Below are positions 8,350-15,680 of a DNA stretch of 64,000 nt, piece after piece. A program made the translations under genes and the position numbers. The notes below the pieces were generated by a model, which saw only the letters and a program-made list of their open reading frames with translations, did not search any database and was not told where the DNA came from. Positions within the stretch are counted from its first letter, which is position 1. Each line of letters begins with the position of its first letter. This DNA comes from CAZAAW01 sp964483325 (GTDB lineage: Bacteria; Pseudomonadota; Alphaproteobacteria; Rhizobiales; Kaistiaceae), in assembly GCA_964483325.1 (NCBI GenBank), contig CAZAAW010000010.1, positions 36,023-100,022 on the forward strand. Reading direction: 5' to 3'.

Positions 8350-9687
8350 TCAGACAGCCGCGGCGAGGCGGGTTTCGCCCGGCGGCGGAACGGCGATGCC
8401 GGCGCCGGAATACTGGTTGAGCTTGTTGCGCAGGGTCCGGATCGAGATGCCGAGGATGTTCGCCGCATGCGTGCGGTTGCCGAGGCAGTGATCGAGCGTA
8501 TGCAGGATGAGATCGCGCTCGACCTCGGCGACGCTGCGGCCGACCAGGTTGCGGGCCGCACCGGAGAGGTCATGACCGGGTGATGCCGGCCCGCTCGTCG
8601 GCTGCACCAGCGTCTCCGCGTCGAGCTCTCCGCCCCCGGACATCAGGACGGCGCGGTGGATGGCGTGTTCCAGTTCGCGCACATTGCCGGGCCATGGCGA
8701 CCGGATCAGCGCGTCCAGCGCCGCATCCGAAAGAGCCGGCTCGGCGACGCCGTTGAGCTCGGCAAAGCGGCGGATGAAATGGGCCGCGAGCTCCGCAATG
8801 TCGCCCGGCCGCTTGCGCAGCGGCGGAATGTGCAGGTTCACGACATTGAGGCGATAGAGCAGGTCCTCGCGGAAGGTGCCCTTGCCGGCTTCGGCGGTGA
8901 GATCGCGGCTCGATGTCGCAAGGATGCGGATATCGACCGGCACCGGGCGTTCGCCGCCGACACGCCCGACGGCCCGCTCCTGGATCGCCTGCAGCAGTCT
9001 GTCCTGCAGGCCGATGTCGAGTTCGCCCACCTCGCGCAGCAGCAGCGTGGCGCCGTTCGCCTCCTCGATGGCGCCGATACGCCGCGCCACGGCGCCGGCG
9101 AAGGCGTCCTTCTCGTGCCCGAACAGGACCGACTCGAGGACCGGGGCGAGTGCGGCGGCGCAGTCGACCGACACCAGCGGCCGGTCGGAGCGGCCCGACC
9201 GGCGGTGGATATGGCGCGCCAGGACGGTCTTGCCGGTGCCGCCTTCGCCGGTGATGAGAATGGGCGCGTCGGAGCGGGCGATCTGGTCGGCGAACTTGAC
9301 GATGCGGGCGATCGGCGGATCGCGATAGACGAGGCTGGTGGTCTCTTCTGCCACCGCTTCGAGGACGGCGGCGATCAGCGATGGGTCGGGCGGCAGCGGA
9401 ATGTAGTCCCGCACATCGGCGCGGATCGACGCCACGGCCGCGGCGGTGTCGGCAGCGATGCCGCAGGCCACGACGGGGACCGTGATGCGCTCGGCGGCCA
9501 GTGCCGCCATCAGCCCGGCCATGTCGAGCGCTGCATCGGCCATGGCGAGATCGGCGCCGCCGGCACGCAGGCAGCTCAGCGCCTCGGCGACCGTATCGAC
9601 GTGCCGGACGCGCACGCCGCGGGCAAGAGCCACCCGGGTCGCCGCTGCAAGTTCGCTTCCCAGCGGGCCGACCGTCAGCAATCTCAT
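8350..9687 (-). CDS. flbD: FlbD-like sigma-54 activator homologue with degenerate motifs
   Basis: 445 residues: a receiver-like N terminus without a clear phospho-acceptor pattern, an AAA+ sigma-54 interaction domain from about residue 120, and a Fis-type helix-turn-helix at the C terminus (AANILGISIRTLRNKLNQY). The AAA+ part is closest in feel to FlbD, the flagellar regulator (AIQERAVGRVGGERPVPVDIR, FREDLLYRLNVVNLHIPPLR). Walker A is intact (GEGGTGKT, 147-154). The sigma-54 contact loop GAFTGA reads DAFAGA (194-199), and the Walker B Asp is Arg218 (LLLREVG). No flagellar genes lie nearby. GGAGACGGAAC precedes the chosen ATG at 9685-9687. It may be a DNA-binding regulator that no longer drives sigma-54. 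Confidence 0.8.
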   Translation of the reverse strand: MRLLTVGPLGSELAAATRVALARGVRVRHVDTVAEALSCLRAGGADLAMADAALDMAGLMAALAAERITVPVVACGIAADTAAAVASIRADVRDYIPLPPDPSLIAAVLEAVAEETTSLVYRDPPIARIVKFADQIARSDAPILITGEGGTGKTVLARHIHRRSGRSDRPLVSVDCAAALAPVLESVLFGHEKDAFAGAVARRIGAIEEANGATLLLREVGELDIGLQDRLLQAIQERAVGRVGGERPVPVDIRILATSSRDLTAEAGKGTFREDLLYRLNVVNLHIPPLRKRPGDIAELAAHFIRRFAELNGVAEPALSDAALDALIRSPWPGNVRELEHAIHRAVLMSGGGELDAETLVQPTSGPASPGHDLSGAARNLVGRSVAEVERDLILHTLDHCLGNRTHAANILGISIRTLRNKLNQYSGAGIAVPPPGETRLAAAV

Positions 9688-9773
9688 GTTCCGTCTCCGG
9701 GCGGGCGTGACGGGCAAACAGGCACGACGCCGAATGACACGTCCCGCTAGGCAAGATTTGCTCGGTGCATGGT

Positions 9774-9788
9774 AAACAGGGCGTTAAC
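9774..9788. promoter_or_regulatory. CtrA-like box TAAA-N7-TTAA
   Basis: TAAA (9774-9777), seven bases, TTAA (9785-9788) followed by CC. The consensus is TTAA-N7-TTAA, so one base deviates. It lies about 90 bases upstream of the FlbD-like start in a divergent intergenic region. Suggestive only. Confidence 0.35.
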
Positions 9789-9885
9789 CAGCCGCCCACA
9801 CACAGCCGTGACAAGCCGCCGCTTCGCGTGGCGCACAGCCGTGGCATGGTGGAAGCTCCCGCCGCCCACCATCACCGGACTTTCC

Positions 9886-10986
9886 ATGAGCAAGCTTTTC
9901 ACGCCCCTGTCGCTGCGCGGCATCACCCTCGCCAACCGCATCGTCACCTCGCCCATGTGCCAGTACTCGGCCGACAATGGATCGGCGACCGACTGGCACA
10001 TGATCCATCTCGGCAGCCTGGCGCTGTCGGGCGCCGGGATGCTGTGCCTTGAGGCGACGGCGGTGGAGCCCGACGGGCGGATCTCGCCGGACGATCTTGG
10101 CCTCTGGGACGATGAGCGGGAGCAGGCGCTGGCGCCTGTCCTGGCAGCGATCCGGCGCCATTCCGGCATTGCCATCACCGTGCAGCTGGCGCATGCCGGA
10201 CGGAAGGCCTCCGTCGCGTCGCCCTGGCACGGCAGTGGACAGGTGGGTCCCTCGGAGGGCGGCTGGATCCCCTGGGCGCCGTCGCCGGCACCGTTCGCCG
10301 AGACCGATGTCACGCCGCGTGTTCTCGACGAGGCGGGGCTGGCCCGCGTCCGCGATGCCTTCGCCGCAGCGGCGGCGCGCGCCGCCCGGCTCGGCCTCGA
10401 CGGCATCGAGTTGCACGCCGCCCACGGCTATCTCCTGCACCAGTTCCTGTCGCCGCTCGCCAATCTCCGCAGCGATCGCTACGGCGGATCGCTGGAGAAC
10501 CGGATGCGCTTTCCGCTGGAAGTCTTCGACGCGGTGCGGGCGGCGTTTCCCGCCGACCACCCGGTGGGCGTACGGGTGTCGGCGACCGACTGGGTCGCGG
10601 GTGGCTGGGACATCGAGCAGACGGTGGCCTTCGCCAGGGAGCTCAGCCATCGCGGCGTCGACTGGATCGACGTCTCGTCCGGCGGGCTGTCGCGGCATCA
10701 GAAGATTTCGGCGGCGCCCGGATACCAGGTGCCGTTTGCCCAGCGCGTGAAACAGGAGACCGGCGCCACCGTCATGGCGGTCGGCCTGATCACCGACGCC
10801 GCGCAGGCGGAGGCGATCCTTCAGGAAGGCAGGGCCGATCTTGTCGCGCTCGGGCGCGCCATGCTCTACGAGCCGCACTGGCCCTGGCATGCTGCCGTGC
10901 AGTTGGAAGCTGCCGTGGACGCGCCGCCGCAATACTGGCGCGCCGCGCCGCAGCACCGTGGCCTGTTCCGGATGCCCGGTCGCTAG
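9886..10986 (+). CDS. NADH:flavin oxidoreductase, Old Yellow Enzyme (YqjM class)
   Basis: 366-residue FMN-dependent ene-reductase that reduces activated C=C bonds with NAD(P)H in the cytoplasm. Seen motifs: LANRIVTSPMCQYSA, whose Cys is the redox-modulating residue of the YqjM class; QLAHAGRKAS; GIELHAAHGYLLHQFLSP with the His pair that binds the substrate; RSDRYGGSLENR; and VALGRAMLYEP near the end. The start at ATG 9886 (MSKLFTPLSLRGITLANR) is the usual family start; upstream codons in the frame look non-coding. Natural substrate unknown. Confidence 0.9.
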   Translation: MSKLFTPLSLRGITLANRIVTSPMCQYSADNGSATDWHMIHLGSLALSGAGMLCLEATAVEPDGRISPDDLGLWDDEREQALAPVLAAIRRHSGIAITVQLAHAGRKASVASPWHGSGQVGPSEGGWIPWAPSPAPFAETDVTPRVLDEAGLARVRDAFAAAAARAARLGLDGIELHAAHGYLLHQFLSPLANLRSDRYGGSLENRMRFPLEVFDAVRAAFPADHPVGVRVSATDWVAGGWDIEQTVAFARELSHRGVDWIDVSSGGLSRHQKISAAPGYQVPFAQRVKQETGATVMAVGLITDAAQAEAILQEGRADLVALGRAMLYEPHWPWHAAVQLEAAVDAPPQYWRAAPQHRGLFRMPGR

Positions 10987-11013
10987 TGGCGATGGGGAAG
11001 GGAAAGACCGGGA

Positions 11014-11289
11014 TCAGGCCCGGTAGTGCTGAATACGCGTCGTGCGCAGCCCCGCCAGCCCGTGGCGGTCGATCGACTGCTGCCAGGAAAGGAATTCCTC
11101 GACGGTGAGCGTATAGCGGCTGCAAGCTTCTTCGAGGCTCAGGAGACCGCCACGCACCGCCGCCACGACTTCCGCCTTGCGACGGATCACCCAGCGCTTC
11201 GTGTCGCGGGGCGGAAGGTCCGCGATCGTCAGCGGACTCCCGTCCGGACCGATCACGTACTTCACACGTGGGCGCATTTGCTCGGTCAT
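11014..11289 (-). CDS. sciP: SciP/DUF1153 family CtrA-inhibitory regulator
   Basis: 91 residues, almost wholly the DUF1153 signature: RPRVKYVIGPDGSPLTIADL, KRWVIRRKAEVVAAVRGGLL, SLEEACSRYTLTVEEFLSW and GLAGLRTTRIQHYR. In Caulobacter SciP is a small helix-turn-helix protein that binds CtrA and blocks activation of CtrA-dependent promoters in G1. The start at 11287-11289 is preceded by GAGTGGA; a longer reading adds six residues. The gene stands alone, 24 bases past the convergent OYE gene end. Cell-cycle role is inferred from the family. Confidence 0.92.
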   Translation of the reverse strand: MTEQMRPRVKYVIGPDGSPLTIADLPPRDTKRWVIRRKAEVVAAVRGGLLSLEEACSRYTLTVEEFLSWQQSIDRHGLAGLRTTRIQHYRA

Positions 11290-11630
11290 TCCACTCTCAC
11301 ACATCAACCGGCAGATCGTGCGAGAGATTAAGGTTGCGCCTTTAAAAAAAGGCTAAGCTGCACACAGCAAAACCGGTTACATTTGCTTAAGATTTCCAAG
11401 GCGTTCTGCCATTGCATTGCTGCGGAAGAACTGCGCCGTGGCGCGCTGCCCCGGCGGGCGCTGGCCGGCATCGGCACCGTGGAAAAATCCCTTCCACCCT
11501 TTTGCTGCGCCCCGTCCTTGCTGTTCCGCGGATTGGCGTGATAGTTCAGAAATCGTTGCCTAAATCGGCGCCGCCCTTGGCGCGGCCGCAATTGGCGGCC
11601 ATATGAGGCGGGTCAGTCGGACCTTCGCAC
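11290..11630. other. Intergenic region between sciP and mnmA, no gene seen
   Basis: About 340 bases. It is more AT-rich than the surroundings near 11325-11400 (an A7 run and TTAA words), as expected for two divergent promoters. An 87-codon minus-strand frame here has no family resemblance and no clear start signal, so I do not call it. Confidence 0.6.
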
Positions 11631-12818
11631 ATGCGCAATTCCCTTGATCTGCCCCGTTCTCCCCAGGACACCCGCGTCGTCGTCGCCATGTCGGGCGGTG
11701 TCGACTCGTCCGTCGTGGCGGGTCTGCTGGCGCGGCAGGGATACGATGTCGTCGGCGTGACGCTGCAGCTCTATGACCATGGCGAAGCGGTTCACCGCAA
11801 AGGGGCCTGCTGCGCCGGGCAGGATATCCAGGATGCCCGCCGCGTTGCCGAGCGCCTGGCCATTCCGCATTACGTCCTCGACTACGAGGAGCGCTTCCGC
11901 CACGCGGTGATCGAGAGTTTCGCCGACAGCTATATCGCCGGCGAGACGCCGGTGCCCTGCGTCGCCTGTAACCAGACGGTCAAGTTCTCCGATCTTCTGC
12001 GCACAGCGCGGGAGCTGGGGGCGGACGCGCTGGCGACCGGCCATTATGTGGCGAGCCGCGAGGTCGACGGCCAGCGGGCGCTTTTCCGCCCGGTCGATGT
12101 GGAGCGCGACCAGAGCTATTTCCTGTTCGGCACGACGGCGGAGCAGCTTGCCTTCCTGCGCTTTCCGCTGGGGGAGATGACCAAGCCGCAGGTCCGCCAG
12201 ATCGCCCGCGAGCTCGGCCTCAGCGTCGCCGACAAGAGCGACAGCCAGGATATCTGCTTCGTGCCGACCGGCCGCTATGCCGAGGTGATCGAGCGCCTTC
12301 GTCCCGGCGCCGCCGAGCCCGGGGACATCGTCCATCTCGACGGCCGGGTTCTCGGCCGGCATGAAGGCGTCATCCATTTCACGGTCGGCCAGCGCCGCGG
12401 CATCGGCGTCGCCGCTGGCGAGCCGCTTTACGTCGTGCATCTCGATCCGGCCGGACACCGCGTGATCGTCGGGCCGCGTACGGCGCTAACGACAAGAATC
12501 GTGACGCTTCGCGATCTCAACTGGCTTGGCGCGCCGCTGCCGGAGCGTGTTCCGGACGAGGGTATCGAGGTCTTTGCCCGCGTCCGCTCGACGCGTCCGC
12601 CGCAGCCGGCGCGTCTGCGGCGCAGCGAGGGACAGGTGACTGTGGAATTGCTGGACGGAGAGACCGGGGTCGCGCCCGGGCAGGCATGCGTTCTCTACGA
12701 TACGCAGGCCGCCGGCGCGCGTGTGCTCGGCGGCGGCTGGATAGAGCGCACATCGCGCGAGGCTGATGCGGCGTTACGGCGAGTGGTCGGCGGCCGGGCG
12801 GAACCGGCGGTCGCATGA
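11631..12818 (+). CDS. mnmA: tRNA-specific 2-thiouridylase MnmA
   Basis: Forms 2-thiouridine at the wobble position of tRNA-Lys, Glu and Gln. 395 residues, slightly long through a C-terminal extension. The PP-loop ATPase motif is MSGGVDSSVVAGLL. The first catalytic Cys lies in TPVPCVACNQTVKFS, and the second in DKSDSQDICFVPTG. The tRNA-binding part carries HEGVIHFTVGQRRGIGV and the C-terminal beta-barrel follows. The last four bases overlap the next gene (ATGA), implying coupling to the methyltransferase. Confidence 0.95.
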   Translation: MRNSLDLPRSPQDTRVVVAMSGGVDSSVVAGLLARQGYDVVGVTLQLYDHGEAVHRKGACCAGQDIQDARRVAERLAIPHYVLDYEERFRHAVIESFADSYIAGETPVPCVACNQTVKFSDLLRTARELGADALATGHYVASREVDGQRALFRPVDVERDQSYFLFGTTAEQLAFLRFPLGEMTKPQVRQIARELGLSVADKSDSQDICFVPTGRYAEVIERLRPGAAEPGDIVHLDGRVLGRHEGVIHFTVGQRRGIGVAAGEPLYVVHLDPAGHRVIVGPRTALTTRIVTLRDLNWLGAPLPERVPDEGIEVFARVRSTRPPQPARLRRSEGQVTVELLDGETGVAPGQACVLYDTQAAGARVLGGGWIERTSREADAALRRVVGGRAEPAVA

Positions 12819-13516
12819 CGGAAAACGAGCGCCAGTCCCGCAGCCAGGCGATCGCCCGTGTTGCCACGGAGACAATGCCGTCGGCGGTACCGGCCCCCGA
12901 CATGGACGATGCGGCGGTCATCGCCGCCTATTCGCGCTGGGCACCGGTCTATGACTTCGTCTTTGGCCTGACGACGCTGGGCGGACGGCGGACCATCGCC
13001 CGCTTCGTCAATCACCTGCCGCCGGCCCATATCCTCGAGGCCGGCGTCGGCACCGGCCTGGCACTGCCGCGCTATGGCCGCATGCACCGGGTGTTCGGCA
13101 TCGATCTCTCCACGGCGATGCTGCAGCGGGCGCGGCGGCGCGTCGCCCGCCGCCATCTCGATCATGTCGAGGCGCTGGAGGAGATGGACGCCGGCCATCT
13201 GGCGCTGCCGGATGCCAGCTTCGACGTCATCATCGCCTCCTATCTGATGACGGTGGTGCCAGAGCCGCAGCGCGTGATGAGCGAATTCGTGCGCGTCGCC
13301 AAGCCCGGCGCGCAGGTGCTCTTCATCAATCATTTCGCGTCGCGCAACTGGTACCGGTTCGTCGAGCAATGGCTGTCGCGCTTCGCCTCGCGCATCGGCT
13401 GGCACCCGGACGTTCCCATGGAGCGCTTCACCAACCATCCCAATCTCAAGCTGGTCGAAACGCGCACGGTCGGCCCGTTCCGCCTGTTCACGCTGCTCGT
13501 TTTCGAACGCGTCTGA
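12815..13516 (+). CDS. pmtA: Class I SAM methyltransferase, probable phospholipid N-methyltransferase (PmtA-like)
   Basis: 233 residues. The opening AAYSRWAPVYDFVFG and the SAM site HILEAGVGTGLALPRYG resemble the Rhodobacter-type PmtA, which methylates phosphatidylethanolamine towards phosphatidylcholine at the inner membrane. MDAGHLALPDASFDVIIAS and VAKPGAQVLFINHF are further Rossmann-fold methyltransferase motifs. It starts in the ATGA overlap with mnmA. Substrate is inferred from the N-terminal WAPVYD pattern; another small-molecule methyltransferase role is possible. Confidence 0.75.
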   Translation: MTENERQSRSQAIARVATETMPSAVPAPDMDDAAVIAAYSRWAPVYDFVFGLTTLGGRRTIARFVNHLPPAHILEAGVGTGLALPRYGRMHRVFGIDLSTAMLQRARRRVARRHLDHVEALEEMDAGHLALPDASFDVIIASYLMTVVPEPQRVMSEFVRVAKPGAQVLFINHFASRNWYRFVEQWLSRFASRIGWHPDVPMERFTNHPNLKLVETRTVGPFRLFTLLVFERV

Positions 13517-13529
13517 CCGGCGCGATTGC

Positions 13530-13558
13530 TTGACAGGCTTTTAGGCCCCTCCTTATAT
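13530..13558 (+). promoter_or_regulatory. Sigma-70 promoter of the tRNA-Met gene
   Basis: Perfect -35 TTGACA (13530-13535), 17-base spacer, -10 TTATAT (13553-13558), 15 bases before the mature tRNA 5' end. It is the clearest housekeeping promoter in the window. Confidence 0.85.
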
Positions 13559-13573
13559 GCCGGCACTCACGGC

Positions 13574-13648
13574 GGCGGAGTAGCTCAGCGGTAGAGCAGG
13601 GGAATCATAATCCCTTGGTCGGGGGTTCAAATCCCTCTTCCGCCACCA
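13574..13648 (+). tRNA. tRNA-Met (anticodon CAT)
   Basis: Cloverleaf read by eye. Acceptor stem GGCGGAG pairs with TTCCGCC (one G-T), then discriminator A and an encoded CCA (13646-13648). The D arm is AGCTC..GAGC. The anticodon stem GGGGA/TCCCT encloses ATCATAA, giving CAT. The T arm contains GGTTCAAATCC. The acceptor sequence fits elongator Met; a CAT tRNA modified to read Ile(ATA) cannot be excluded from sequence alone. Confidence 0.93.
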
Positions 13649-13719
13649 CTAACCCCACGGGTTGTGCCCAACGGATGTAGCGGGCCTACCATCAGTCCTG
13701 AATCGCCTGCGATGGCGGA

Positions 13720-14133
13720 TCAGAACTGCCAGGGCGAGATCAATTCAAGATTGGCTGTCCGAAAATCGGCCAGATTGCGCGTGGCAAGGCGCCCGCCATT
13801 GATCCTTGTGATGGCTGCGATCATTCCGTCGGGCGCGGACATGGCGAGCCCCTGCCGTGATGCCTCTCCCATGATCTCGCCATAGGCCAGAGCGGCTTCC
13901 TCAGTCAGTCCGAAGATCCTGTCCGCGAATCGGCGACGCCAGTCGGCAAGTCCTCGTTCCAGCCGCGCTGCGCGCCGGTCCGGCCGGATCTTCTCGATGC
14001 CGAAGGTGATCTCGGCAATGGTCACGGTCGGCAGGGCAAGCTCCGCATCATGCCGCACGAGCCAGGCGACAACCGCTTCGTTCGGCGTCTTCCGCAACGT
14101 CTCCGATACGACGTTCGTATCGAGGAAGATCAA
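13720..14133 (-). CDS. vapC: VapC-type PIN-domain ribonuclease toxin
   Basis: 137 residues. The PIN-domain acidic residues are visible: Asp in MIFLDTNVVSE, Glu in TIAEITFGIEK, Asp in SAPDGMIAA and the final acid in ATRNLADF. VapC toxins cleave tRNA or rRNA when released from VapB. The start overlaps the vapB stop (ATGA at 14130-14133), the usual antitoxin-toxin coupling. The module lies immediately downstream of the tRNA-Met gene, a frequent landing site of mobile DNA, but no integrase or attachment repeat is visible. Confidence 0.9.
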   Translation of the reverse strand: MIFLDTNVVSETLRKTPNEAVVAWLVRHDAELALPTVTIAEITFGIEKIRPDRRAARLERGLADWRRRFADRIFGLTEEAALAYGEIMGEASRQGLAMSAPDGMIAAITRINGGRLATRNLADFRTANLELISPWQF

Positions 14134-14378
14134 AGCTCCGGACCCGTATGGGGACGTCTGGACTGGCGGATGATCGCCTCAAGATCGATGTCGGTCCCGT
14201 AGCTTGTCGACAGCCGGGCATAGAAGGCAGAAGCTGGCTCGCGACCGGCTTCGCGCATCTCATAGGCTTCGAGCGCCCGCTCCACGACATCGGCAATCGA
14301 GCGGTTCTCCCGTCGCGCAAGGCGATGGGCAAGGTCACGCGCCTTGGCGCTACGAACGGAAAGTTGCGGCTCGGCCAT
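14130..14378 (-). CDS. vapB: VapB-type antitoxin
   Basis: 82 residues. The N terminus MAEPQLSVRSAKARDLAHRL is the transcription-factor-like fold of the PSK/VapB group, with RENRSIADVVERALEAYE; the C-terminal tail would wrap VapC. The start at 14376-14378 is preceded by AAAAGGGAGGCACCG, a strong ribosome site; the longer frame to 14552 runs through the terminator of the next gene and is rejected. It would repress its own operon with VapC. Confidence 0.87.
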   Translation of the reverse strand: MAEPQLSVRSAKARDLAHRLARRENRSIADVVERALEAYEMREAGREPASAFYARLSTSYGTDIDLEAIIRQSRRPHTGPEL

Positions 14379-14467
14379 CGGTGCCTCCCTTTTGACCCGA
14401 GGAAAGGTAAGGCCTGGATCGTTAGCCATCAAGATGGCAATTGGTATCATGACGGCAGCGGGCGTGA

Positions 14468-14502
14468 AGAAAAAGCCCGCCCCCAGTGTCCGGGGACGGG
14501 CT
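14468..14502 (-). terminator. Rho-independent terminator of the secreted repeat-protein gene
   Basis: Minus strand: AGCCCGTCCCC pairs with GGGGGCGGGCT (one T-G pair), followed by TTTTTCTT. It lies 25 bases after the stop of the gene at 14528-15160. Confidence 0.85.
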
Positions 14503-14527
14503 CTCCGTTGTTCCTGGTGCGGTGCTC

Positions 14528-15160
14528 CTAGAGGCGCGCCAGGGCGGCGCACAGCGCCACGAGGCCTTCCTCATAGCCGCCGGGATTAGCGTTGATGGTG
14601 CTGCACTGGCGCCGGGCTGCCATCCGCTCGCCGGGCGACATGCCGTCGATGGCATTGGCGACATCGTCGGGGTCAAGGCCCGGACCGTTGCTGCCGCCGG
14701 AACCGCCGTTACCGCCACCGCCGGCACCGCCACCACCAGCACCACCGCCGGCATTGTTGCCGAGCGTAATGCCGAGATTGACGCGGGCCGCTTCGTCAGG
14801 CGTCAGGGCGCGCACGGAGGCGTTGGCGTCGGCGCCGCCGAGGAGGCCGGTATTGATGTTAGCATCGGCATTGGCGACGCCGCGGCTGCCGAGGGCGTTG
14901 ACGTTGACGTCGGCCGTGGTCGGCTGGCCGAGAAGGCCGGTATTGGCGTTGACATTGGCGTCGAGGCCATTGTTGCCGAGATTGACGTCGGCAGTGGCGT
15001 TGGTGTTGCCGAGATTGACCTCGGCATCAACCACGTTGCCGCCGGGTTCGGCTATGCCGACATTGCCGACGCCGAGATTGATGTCGATCGCCTGTGCTGC
15101 GGTCCAGGAAAAAGTGAGAAAGGCTGCTCCGCACAGGAGCCGCGTGACGTTCCTGCTCAT
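14528..15160 (-). CDS. Exported Asn/Gly-rich repeat protein of unknown function
   Basis: 210 residues. A signal peptide ends near residue 24 (TAAQA). Residues about 25-120 consist of degenerate repeats rich in Asn, Ala, Asp, Val and Gly, such as ADVNLGN, DANVNANTGLLG and ADANINTGLLGG. INTGLLGG-like words recur with a period near 40-45, suggesting a beta-roll or solenoid. A Gly/Asn linker follows (NNAGGGAGGGGAGGGG). The compact C-terminal part (MSPGERMAARRQCSTI to LVALCAALARL) has two Cys. I do not recognise a function; an adhesin-like or surface role is only a guess. It is monocistronic with its own terminator. Confidence 0.75.
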   Translation of the reverse strand: MSRNVTRLLCGAAFLTFSWTAAQAIDINLGVGNVGIAEPGGNVVDAEVNLGNTNATADVNLGNNGLDANVNANTGLLGQPTTADVNVNALGSRGVANADANINTGLLGGADANASVRALTPDEAARVNLGITLGNNAGGGAGGGGAGGGGNGGSGGSNGPGLDPDDVANAIDGMSPGERMAARRQCSTINANPGGYEEGLVALCAALARL

Positions 15161-15326
15161 GGGACGCTCCGAAAAATGTTGTTGCCATTACGGGTCAAAT
15201 GCACCTGTAGCAGCACAACACAACGAGAGCGGGCTTTGTTCCAAATATGCAATTTTTACGAGAAATGACGGGAATGACTGCGCCGCCCGCGGCCGATGGC
15301 GAGCGCCGTTCAGCCGCTGAAGCGGG

Positions 15327-15572
15327 TCAGCCCTTGTAGTTCTCGACGACCGTCGGCGGACGGAGCTCGGCTTCCTCGGGATCGCGGCCATATTCGCGCA
15401 GCGCCCGGCGCTGGCGCAGCAGGTCCCAGCATTGGTCGAGCCGGACATTGATCGACCGCAGGCGCGCCAGATCTTCCTCGTTCGGGTTCTGCCGCTCGTA
15501 GAGAGCATGCTCTTCGGCAACAAGCTTTTCGATCGTCGCCAGAACGGCATCGTCGCCTTTTGCTTCGGCCAT
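15327..15572 (-). CDS. DUF2630 family small protein
   Basis: 81 residues, mostly helical and charged. VLATIEKLVAEEHALYER, EEDLARLRSINVRLDQCW and LLRQRRALREYGRDP are the DUF2630 pattern. Function unknown. The start at 15570-15572 is preceded by AGGGAGGTGCAGC, an excellent ribosome site; the far longer frame upstream (to 17045) is antisense to the pentapeptide gene and spurious. Confidence 0.85.
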   Translation of the reverse strand: MAEAKGDDAVLATIEKLVAEEHALYERQNPNEEDLARLRSINVRLDQCWDLLRQRRALREYGRDPEEAELRPPTVVENYKG

Positions 15573-15680
15573 GCTGCACCTCCCTGGATTGGCGGCCACC
15601 CACCCCGCAAAGTTGCGGGGGCATCCTCGCCGGCTATAGTCCCGTAAGCTTATCACCATTCGACGGAGCGATCCGAGACA

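Noticed and set aside
11308..11400. CtrA box upstream of sciP
   Set aside because: TTAA words are present but the spacing is about 10 rather than 7 bases.
11328..11591. 87-codon minus-strand frame before mnmA
   Set aside because: No start signal, no family resemblance, composition like intergenic DNA.
15161..15326. EcfG-type promoter for the secreted repeat protein (GGAAC on the minus strand near 15238)
   Set aside because: The -10 would be TGTT at N17; one mismatch and an AT-rich setting make it weak.
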